NCBI GenBank assembly: GCA_010909165.1
Contig: MU008180.1
Span: 495,884-559,883, forward strand
Direction: 5' to 3'
Source of the DNA: Anthoceros angustus
Lineage: Eukaryota > Streptophyta > Anthocerotopsida > Anthocerotales > Anthocerotaceae
DNA length: 64,000 bases
The notes under the pieces are model-generated. The model had not been told where the DNA came from. It was given only the letters and a program-made list of their open reading frames with translations, and made no database searches. Positions 36,106-45,800 of this stretch are shown here, one piece after another. The position numbers and the translations under genes were made by a program. Position 1 is the stretch's first letter, and the number at the start of each line of letters is the position of its first letter.

Positions 36106-37990
36106 TAAGGCGCTCTCATCTAAGCCCAAGGACGTCCCTGCTCCTGCGCTTCCAAGACAGCCCGATCAGCAGATGTCCCCGCGAATCCCGCCAGTGGCCC
36201 AAGACGCTGCTGCGGTCCGCAGAGGAAGTGCATGGAACTCCAGCCAGTTCCTCGGCCCAGGCCTCAGGCCTCAGGGCAGGCCATCGCTCTCCAGCTCACT
36301 CCAGCACGCATCACGGAAAACCGACGAGACGGAATGGTGAAGCCGAACCTCAACCGGGCGTCGCAAGGTGGTGATCGAACCCGGGCAGAGGAGATGCATT
36401 GCCCGGAGGCCGCAGCGGGCAGTGAAGAATCAGTACCGATACGCGGGAACGGAGTCCGGGAGGGAACAAGGTTTGAAATGCCACCACCAACGTTCCTATT
36501 CTGCCCCTGACCTACTCAGCTTATCCTCGGCCCCACCACACCCTTTTCAAACTGCCTACTTGTCACTCACATTTCTCTTCTCCTTCAACCCCGTAACCAA
36601 ATGTTTATCGTGCCATTCAATACCTGGCTACTAGGGCAAAGAAATGGTATCCTTTCCCAACCGTCCATATTGCGAGTACCTACGTAGCCTTGGAGTAGAA
36701 GGGCCGTTGGATGATATTTTATGGAGCTTATGGAGTTTATATCTGTATAAGGTAATTATTTATTTATATTATTATATTTTAAGCCGAAGTTTCAGATAAT
36801 CCGAATTTCGATCAACGCTGAGGCGAGCTTGTCGCATAAACATGACATTAGATAGTTTGTTAAGGCAGCGCGCAAGACAGGCTTTTATCCTCTTATAGCT
36901 TTGGATTTAGTTCTAGATGAAGAATCTAGATCCGGATGGCTGGTTACTTATCTTTCTCACCCTTTGGCTTAAGTGAAATTATGACCTTGACTTTCTTGGT
37001 AGGAAAATACTATAAGACTTATATTGATTACCTATAGATTTAAAATACATATAATTTATTATACTATGTTTATGTACTTTTTCTCAAAAATATTTGCCTT
37101 GTTCTCACATTACATTATATTAATATGTTTGGATGTGCAACTCCACGTAAGTGACATCACACTTCCAAAAGTCCGATAATAAACAAAAACTATGATTTCC
37201 AAAGACGTATGTATGAGATCATAAAGAGCAGAATATAATAACCCATAAACTTAAATTCCAAGCTATGTAGTTGTAAAAAGCAAACCATGTGCACATATGC
37301 AATTATACATTGGTAGTTGTTAGTGCCTTTAGACATAGAGGACCCGTGTGAACCCCGAGACCTAGCTTGATTACATAGTGGTGGCATTTCAGACACCACC
37401 TATCGGGTTCAATAAAATCCACAAGATTCTTGAAAGATGGGAGATCATGATACCAAGTGGTTCATGAAAAGTTTTTAGTTATAACACATGTACAATCAAT
37501 AAAGTTTTATCAAAATATGGATTAAAAATATAGAAATAAGATAAGATACAAAATACCATATAAAAGTCTTGTTTGAATATATTCAAACAAGAAGGTGGTC
37601 TAAGGCACCCATTAGCGATGATATCCAACAACAAGGGGCTAAGGAAATAAATTGCCTAATACAATAGCAAAATAAAGTATAGAAACCTTTTTTAGATTAT
37701 TCCATCTACTATCCTATCTAAATGGCAGTGTAGGTGCTGGACAAAAACTTGGTACTATTTGATAATTGTAGCCACACCAACATCCATTGGTTCCAATGTA
37801 TGCGACATAGCTTTTAGGACAACTTTCTAGAAGCCTACCCTTGATATACCTAAGACACTCCTCACATTCTATTTTTGACATTATAGCACCATCCACGGGA
37901 TTTGTGAAGACCAATGGTTGTGGTATATCTTCATTGGGCATGTTAAAATCCACTCCTTGACAATATGAAACACCTTCGAATTTTCTACCC
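36106..37990. repeat. Tandem duplication D3, copy 2
   Basis: Second copy of D3. Unlike copy 1 it continues past the Gnk2-like CTACCCGGATATG point into the intact 5' half of that gene. The interval 36960-37713 is AT-rich, with no gene. Confidence 0.9.
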
Positions 37991-39199
37991 GGATATGACT
38001 CAATTAAAACTCCCTTTTCAATAGGATGGAGAGAAATTGCTTTCTCAATTAGTATATTCAACCATACAGGAATAATTGCTTTATTTGCATCTAGATCTGG
38101 AGTATATATAGCCTTTCCACAATTAAGCATATTGAGCATAGTCCACCATGGATCTGTGGTTGTTGTTGTTTTGACTAGGATATTAATAATGAGTAAAAGG
38201 AAGCTTATTTTAAAATATGAAGTCATTCAATGTTTTAAATTCTAATCTAAAAGAAATACATAGGGAATATCTATCTTACCAGAAAATATTTATAGCTATG
38301 TATCTTAAATAACATGTAAATAAGATGATGATATTTATTTTTAAATGTTTAGAACTCCTTGTACTATGACAAGTGTATGGAGGTACTTACAATGATGGAT
38401 GAGTTTATTCAGCTCTCTACGTATTTAAAAACATCCTTCTACCCACTTGGTTTAAGTACAAATTGAAGAGATATTATTTTACATTCTATATCATATAGTT
38501 CAACTTTTTATTCCATAAATAAATATTTATATATATATAGATCCTGCTGAAAAACGCACGTCAATAATTCCTTCAGGCCAACCCTTCCTATAATACGATG
38601 TCATGTTGTATGATGATCTCCAAAATGCTAATTCTACACACACTAGAGCTCCACAGCCATATACGGTCCACGGAAATAAGAAGAACTAGTGGTCTTCAGG
38701 CTTTATGTTCTTCGTGAATTTACCTTTACAAAGCCAACAACGGCATCTTCAACTATTTTGATTTCCCAGCTCTTCTGCTCTATAAACTCTCCTCATTTCC
38801 TTAAATTAAAGGTCGAATTTGGATTAGGTAGTCGAATCAGAAGAAATGTGGTAAGAGGAGACGGGTTACATTTCAGGTTGGCGCTGCTCCCCAAATCTGG
38901 CCGCAAGCACGATGCGGAACTGCAGCGATCCGCCATGCTGCCAGCGTGTGCAGAGCATTCCTCCCTGCGTCTGCGTCAGCGCCTGCGCTCGGGACCGCAT
39001 GCGCGTGCGCGAGGCAGGAGCTGCGGAGCTTCAAGATGCAAAACTTCTATCTGCCTGCCAAGAGCAGGGTAAGAGGCGGGAGGAAGTCATGTGCTGTGCG
39101 TCGTGCAGAGAGCTAGCATTGAAATGGCTGTTGCGCAAATGCGGAGCAGGTATCCACACCCAAGCCGCGGCCCAAGAGCTTGTCCAAGAAACAGCGCCC
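37001..39199. repeat. Tandem duplication D4, copy 1 (Gnk2-like gene plus beta-lactamase-like 5' region)
   Basis: Runs from AGGAAAATACTATAAGAC to CAAGAAACAGCGCC, where AGGAAAATACTATAAG begins again at 39200. It contains the intact Gnk2-like gene and a truncated 5' end of the beta-lactamase-like gene (about 38910-39199). The AT-rich 38227-38800 is the Gnk2-like upstream region. Confidence 0.93.
37714..38226 (-). CDS. Secreted Gnk2/DUF26-like cysteine-rich protein (tentative), intact copy
   Basis: Intronless, 170 residues from the ATG at 38226. A clear signal peptide (YFKISFLLLIINILV) starts the protein. The body has NCGKAIYTPDLDAN, an FEGVSYCQG block and KIECEECLRYIKGRLLESCP followed by GCWCGYN, resembling the ginkbilobin-2/stress-antifungal (DUF26) fold with its Cys-x2-Cys core. 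In the classic motif a third Cys lies 8 residues before that pair; here about 30 residues intervene, so assignment is tentative. Gnk2 proteins are apoplastic, bind mannose and inhibit fungi; that activity is not shown here. Two damaged copies lie on either side within the duplications. Confidence 0.5.
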   Translation of the reverse strand: MTSYFKISFLLLIINILVKTTTTTDPWWTMLNMLNCGKAIYTPDLDANKAIIPVWLNILIEKAISLHPIEKGVLIESYPGRKFEGVSYCQGVDFNMPNEDIPQPLVFTNPVDGAIMSKIECEECLRYIKGRLLESCPKSYVAYIGTNGCWCGYNYQIVPSFCPAPTLPFR

Positions 39200-41406
39200 A
39201 GGAAAATACTATAAGACTTATATTGATTACCTATAGATTTAAAATACATATAATTTATTATACTATGTTTATGTACTTTTTCTCAAAAATATTTGCCTTG
39301 TTCTCACATTACATTATATTAATATGTTTCAGATGTGCAACTCCACGTAAGTGACATCACACTTCCAAAAGTCCGATAATAAACAAAAACTATGATTTCC
39401 AAAGACGTATGTATGAGATCATAAAGAGCAGAATATAATAACCCATAAACTTAAATTCCAAGCTATGTAGTTGTAAAAAGCAAACCATGTGCACATATGC
39501 AATTATACATTGGTAGTTGTTAGTGCCTTTAGACATAGAGGACCCGTGTGAACCCCGAGACCTAGCTTGATTACATAGTGGTGGCATTTTACACCACCTA
39601 TCGGGTTCAATAAAATCCACAAGATTCTTGAAAGATGGGAGATCATGATACCAAGTGGTTCATGAAAAGTTTTAGTTATAACACATGTACAATCAATAAA
39701 GTTTTATCAAAATATGGATTAAAAATATAGAAATAAGATAAGATACAAAATATATAAAAGTCTTGTTTGAATATATTCAAACAAGAAGGTGGTCTAAGGC
39801 ACCCATTAGCGATGATATCCAACAACAAGGGGCTAAGGAAATAAATTGCCTAATACAATAGCAAAATAAAGTATAGAAACCTTTTTAGATTATTCCATCT
39901 ACTATCCTATCTAAATGGCGTAGGTGCTGGACAAAAACTTGGTACTATTTTGATAATTGTAGCCACCAACATCCATTGGTTCCAATGTATGCGACATAGC
40001 TTTTAGGACAACTTTCTAGAAGCCTACCCTTGATATACCTAAGACACTCCTCACATTCTATTTTGACATTATAGCACCATCCACGGATTTGTGAAGACCA
40101 ATGGTTGTGGTATATCTTCATTGGGCATGTTAAAATCCACTCCTTGACAATATGAAACACCTTGAATTTTCTACCCTGGATATGACTCAATTAAAACTCC
40201 CTTTTCAATAGGATGGAGAGAAATTGCTTTCTCAATTAGTATATTCAACCATACAGTGAATAATTGCTTTATTTGCATCTAGATCCGAGTATATAGCCTT
40301 TCCACAATTAAGCATATTGAGCATAGTCCACCATGGATCCGTGGTTGTTGTTGTTTTGACTAGGATATTAATAATGAGTAAAAGGAAGCTTATTTTAAAA
40401 TATGAAGTCATTCAATGTTTTAAATTCTAATCTAAAAGAAATACATAGGAATATCTATCTTACCGTAAAATATTTATAGCTATGTATCTTAAATAACATG
40501 TAAATAAGATGATGATATTTATTTTTAAATGTTTAGAACTCCTTGTACTATGACAAGTGTATGGAGGTACTTACAATGATGGATGAGTTTATTCAGCTCT
40601 CTCTACGTATTTAAAAAAACATCCTTCTACCCACTTGGTTTAAGTACAAATTGAAGAGATATTATTTTACATTCTATATCATATAGTTCAACTACTTTTT
40701 ATTCCATAAATAAATATTTATATATATATAGATCCTGCTGAAAAACGCACGTCAATAATTCCTTCAGGCCAACCCTTCCTATAATACGATGTCATGTTGT
40801 ATGATGATCTCCAAAAATGCTAATTCTACACACACTAGAGCTCCACAGCCATATACGGTCCACGGAAATAAGAAGAACTAGTGGTCTTCAGGCTTTATGT
40901 TCTTCGTGAATTTACCTTTACAAAGCCAACAACGGGCATCTTCAACTATTTTGATTTCCCAGCTCTTCTGCTCTATAAACTCTCCTCATTTCCCCCTTAA
41001 ATTAAAGGTCGAATTTGGATTAGGTAGTCGAATCAGAAGAAATGTGGTAAGAGGAGACGGGTTACATTTCAGGTTGGCGCCCGGCACGCTGCTCCCCAAA
41101 TCTGGCCGCAAGCACGATGCGGAACTGCAGCGATCCGCCATGCTGCCAGCGTGTGCAGAGCATTCCTCCCTGCGTCTGCGTCAGCGCCTGCGCTCGGGAC
41201 CGCATGCGCGTGCGCGAGGCAGGAGCCGCGGAGCTTCAAGATGCAAAACTGCATCTATCTGCCTGCCAAGAGCAGGGTAAGAGGCGGGAGGAAGTCATGT
41301 GCTGTGCGTCGTGCAGAGAGCTAGCATTGAAATGGCTGTTGCGCAAATGCGGAGCAGGTATCCACACCCAAGCCGCGGCCCAAGAGCTTGTCCAAGAAAC
41401 AGCGCC
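39200..41406. repeat. Tandem duplication D4, copy 2
   Basis: Second copy; on the right it continues (CGGATTCCGCTCC) into the complete beta-lactamase-like gene. Small differences from copy 1 include CCCTGG/CCCGG, TCCGAG/TCTGGAG and homopolymer lengths. Confidence 0.93.
39916..40411 (-). pseudogene. Gnk2-like protein, frameshifted copy 3
   Basis: The start (40411) and most of the sequence match the intact copy, but single-base differences (for example CTACCCTGGATATG for CTACCCGGATATG, ATACAGTGAATAA for ATACAGGAATAA, and loss near CACGGATTTG) break the frame in at least three places. In an assembly artefact these would be base errors, not mutations. Confidence 0.75.
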
Positions 41407-41510
41407 CGGATTCCGCTCCCTGTGGCACCACTAGGCCGGATGAAGCCCGCAACTACTGTCACCAGTGCTGGATCCCCATCTTCCATGGCAAGGTGTCGGT
41501 GGAGGTGGAG

Positions 41511-42811
41511 ATGGCGAAGCTGGATCGCGTCATCCGCCGGCTCCTGATGAAGCAGAACGTCCCGGGCGCGCAACTGGCCGTGGCCAAGGCCGGCCAACTC
41601 AAGTTCTGGAAGGGCTACGGGGTGGCGGACAAGGAGTCGGGCCAGCCCCTCACTCCCTGGCACGTCCTCAGGATCTCCAGCCTCTCCAAGATCATCACCG
41701 GGACAGCCGTGCTCAAGCTCGTGGAGGTTTGCCTTGCCCTCGGCAAACCCTGGCTGGCCATGGCCATGCTTGCAACTCCTGCTCCGATGATGCATGTGCT
41801 GCCATGGCATGTGCTGTGCAGGAGCGGCGCCTCCGCCTGGAGGACAAGCCCTTCCTGCTGCTGGACGGGCTGGAGCCGCCGTTGAACGCGCATGTGGATC
41901 CCCGGCTGCCGGACATCACGGTGCAGCACCTGCTGCAGCACTCGGCGGGCTGGAACTCGGCAGCTTCCACCATGGAGCCGACGCTGGTGCCCGGGGCGCT
42001 CATGGTGTCGTGCGCCCTCGGGGTGTCTCCTCCGCCTTCCTGCTACGACATCATCCGGTTCATGAAGGGTCAGCCTCTCGACTACACGCCCGGGACCAGC
42101 TCGCATTACAGCAACTTTGGTTTTAATGTGCTGGGCCGGGTGATCGAGCGGGTCACCGGGATGAAGTATGAGGACTACGTGCAGCAGGAGCTCTTCAAGC
42201 CGCTGGGGCTGCGGTCCATGCGCATGGGGGAGACCAGGATGGACAGATCCGGGCCTGGGGAGGTTCGGTACTATGGCGTGAACGGCAAGTGCGCGGATGC
42301 GCTCTCCGTGTATCCGGGCGCCGGGTATGTGCAGACGGATTACGGCTTCACCGATCTGAGGAGGTCTGCCGATTCCTGTGCCGGGTGGGTGGGGAACGCC
42401 AGAGATGTGGCTTGCTTCACTGTGCACATGGACGGGCTGCGGAAGCCTGCGATTTTGGGGCCCCAGATGCTGGACGCCATGTTCGAGTCCCCTAAGTTGT
42501 GCGGTCAGAAGGAGAATATCCCTTACTGCGACATGCCGCGAGGCATGATCTGGTTCATGAATTTGGATGACAAAGGGAATGTTGAGACCTTCCAGCATGC
42601 TGGGTCTGTGCCGGGGAGCCACTCGTTCTGCATCAGGCTGGCGAAGGAGAACATAACCATGGTGTATCTGCTCAACACGCTGCCGGAGAAGCTGGCGTCG
42701 TTTGTTGTGGACACCGCGGATGAACTGGTGGAGGCTGCGAGGAGCATACAGTTGTGGCCTGACTATGATCTTTTCGACCTGCCGGAGGAAGGTGCAGTGC
42801 ACCACAGCTAG
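41511..42811 (+). CDS. Serine beta-lactamase-like (class C / LACTB-type) protein
   Basis: Two exons, 41511-41726 and 41822-42811, with a phase-0 95-bp GT-AG intron, give 401 residues. The three active-site boxes of the beta-lactamase/penicillin-binding fold are visible: SLSK (Ser57, Lys60), YSN (in SSHYSNFGFNVLGRVIE) and HAG (in FQHAGSVPGSHSF). Plant members are serine hydrolases or peptidases of unknown substrate, not antibiotic resistance enzymes. The reading frame is open upstream to about 41345 (CGTTRPDEARNYCHQCWIP), so the true start may lie in an earlier exon (candidate donor GCAGG|GTAAGA near 41276); 41511 is the first ATG in frame. The intron shows it is not bacterial contamination. 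It ends 26 bases before the end of the convergent IFT121 gene. Confidence 0.88.
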
Positions 42812-42837
42812 GGCTTGCAAGGTTCTGCGTTCAGCTT

Positions 42838-45800
42838 CTAGACGCTGAGTTCACGGTTTTCGGAGGCGGTTTGCGATGTCAAAGGAGCGTGGCACAGAGA
42901 ACAGTGCCTGCGAGTCCTGGCCCTGTAGGCCAAAATGAAGTGCTTGCATTGGGAGCATTGCACGCGCTCGTCGCTCAAGATTGGCATGCTGCTCTCCAGG
43001 CAGATTGGGAAGGCCGCTCTGCATTCCATGTTAGGGCACCTGTTTTCGGACTCCTGCGCAAGTTACATGTTGGGAAGAGAGACGTTAAGTCAAGCAAGGT
43101 TGGGGACTCCAAGACGCCAGCCGGTTATGCTTTCACAGCACCTGAATAGGTCCGTCGCACTCTGGACATTTTCCCCTGGGGCTGATTTTTGGGTCCTCCG
43201 GCGGGTGCTGTCGGAAGATGGAGAACGCCAGGTCCTTGTACTCTTTCTTCTTTATCTCCGGGATGTCTTGCAGAGCCTCTAGTTTGATGAAGGCCTTGCT
43301 GCACTCCAAATACTTCTGCGCGAACAGGGAAGAGGGGACGGTTAGTTATGTTATCGCAGATTACCCTTTGAAGGGAGCTTGTAATTTTGTGACGATGTCC
43401 ACCTTGCTCTTAAACGCCGTGAGACCAATTAAGCAATAAATTTCTTCGACTCCTATTATGTCTTCATATTCCGTCAGCCACCGTGCTGCCTGTTGCACAA
43501 ATAGGGTTGGCTCTGGCTGGAACAGCTGTATGCTGCGTTGCAGACGAGTACCTCTAGTAAGAGAGCAAACCTTCAATGCTTGGTCGAAGTGGCCTGCATG
43601 CATGTCTCGGTGAGCTTGCAGCCAAAAGTGGTAAGCCTCTGCAGCCTTCCAAGGGTCTTCAAAAGGCTTCTGGTTCAATGCGGCTGCAGCATCATCCTGA
43701 AGCATTGCCTACAATCCATTCACCATGAATGATCTCCGCATTAGAACCGTGCAGGGGCGAGGCCCCAGATCATCCATTTTCTTAAAGCATTACCAGTGTA
43801 TCTGGTTCAGCCTTACACGGACTTACATCCAGAAGCCCCTTGAGCGTCAGAGTGGTTGTCCCTGGCAGACGACCGCCTTTGATATTGATGACCTGATTAT
43901 CATCAAAGTTTCTCAATGAACCTCTGCTACTCTATCAATGGGAGCAATCACGAGGGGAAAGCACCACCTGCGGCTGTATGCCTAAAGAGGAATTGTGACT
44001 AGCCATTTCCAATGCTGCTAGAACATACAGCTTCTTCACCTCCACTGGGCTTGCCTACACGAGCCAACACGCTTTCTCTGTAGCTTATGCAACACTGCCT
44101 TTGAACATGACGAGTTGATCCCACTGTACAAGCACAGTTTGACCAAAAGAGGGCAACCACCTTCTCACAAGCGGAATCTTCTGCAAGCTGTCTCAGCACC
44201 ACAGCAGCATGTGCATGTTTCCTTCCTTTCTGGAAGACCTCCAGCGCATGGAGTGGCTTCTCGGATTGCAGGAGAGACACAGTGTACTTCATAATGGCTG
44301 CATCCACTGCTTGCTCGCAGTTATGTTGCCTGGAAAGCTCCACAGCTTTATCCCAATGATTTAGTCCGACACAGCAGTCAATTGCAGCTTTGCTGTCACC
44401 TGCCCTGCAGAATGCTACTACCTGAGCACGAGGATGTCTGTAAGCAAGCAAAATGGTATAGGCACGCAGGACAGTTAACGGGTTTCAGTGCAGTATCTAA
44501 CCGCCTGTTCGCATAACCCAACACTCAAGAACTTTTGTGCTAGTGACGATAGAAGGGGTGACCCATCGTGTATTGTAGCTAGCAGCTTTTCCAGTCCATC
44601 CCAGTCCTCCAAAGAGTAAAAACAATCCACCAGTTTCTCACAGTTATTTGCTTGAGTGTAGTATTTGGCAGCGTTCACCCAATTCTGCCTGTCTACATAA
44701 AAATCCCCTATTTTGTTCCACGCAAGCTCCCGCAGTGCATCATTTCCCGTTCGTCCGTTGATTAACCTTTCGACTCTGTGCAATTTTAGAGGTTAACCTA
44801 CCATACTGCCTGCAGAGGTACGTTGAAAGCAACAAAGAACCCATGCAGAAACCAGTGGCAGTAGGCCCTTACATAAACCAGTCACCAAGCTTTATCCTCA
44901 GATCTATGGCTAGATCCATCCTATCCATTTCTACATACATCCGTTCTGCGTCATCGAAGCGCTTGAAGTAGACACAAATCTGGCAACCAGCAGCAGCAAG
45001 TAAGCAATGCATGCTTGTGCATGACAATGTGAAATTGACGACGCAGGAAATGCAGTCTGACTACAACCAAGGACAAGAGAGTGCGTAAGACTTTTGAAAG
45101 CATACTCGTCACCTCAGCCTTCTGCACTCTCTGGTCTCTGAATATGTGCAATCCTTTTACAAACTGGATCCCATAGTAATTTTGACATTGTACAAATGCC
45201 TGTGGATAGATCAGGTTCTTTCTTAGATCCAAGTTCTCAACACACATAATATCAAGAGAGAGTACTAAGAACAAAGACTCTCTTCTCAGCAATACGGAAG
45301 CTTGCTGAGAAGTTGGAGGGTCAACCTTCTCAGCAACGGATAGGTTGAGCTTGTCCAGTGCAAACTCAGCCAATGTCATCCAGAGCTTCGGATGGGAATG
45401 TTCTCTGACATATGAATACGCATCTTCAATGTCAACAGTTGCAAGAATTTGAAGGGTATCCCTTAGAGACTTGGTCTCATAACTGAACACATGGACTTTG
45501 CCTGGTTGCTCCGGATCCCCCATTATTTCATCCAGCTGGACTGCATGAATCTGTGAACAAAACAGAAGCATGACAAGTCTGAATTGGGATGGAGCTATTT
45601 TAAAGTCAAGGCTGTACATGCACTTAGAAATACTTACTTGCAGTCCGTGAAAGCTACAGAGATACGCAGTGCATGACACGGGTTCTTCTGGTTCTGTACC
45701 CCTCAGTATGTACATTCGGGTCTTTTCCATCACAGCCAGGAGGTCCTGATTGTCGCCTGCCCATTTCAAGTTCCAGACAGCTTTGCGCTCAAAATCCAGG

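Noticed and set aside
30920-41406. LTR retrotransposon or terminal-repeat interpretation of the direct repeats
   Set aside because: The repeats contain host gene exons and promoters, lack TG...CA ends, primer-binding sites and polyprotein frames, and are adjacent rather than flanking an internal region.
41511-42811. Bacterial contamination as source of the beta-lactamase-like gene
   Set aside because: It has a spliceosomal intron, and plant genes on both sides share the same scaffold context and composition.
41615-42820. 401-codon minus-strand frame opposite the beta-lactamase-like gene
   Set aside because: Shadow of a GC-rich exon; the plus strand has the SxxK, YxN and HxG boxes and a clean intron.
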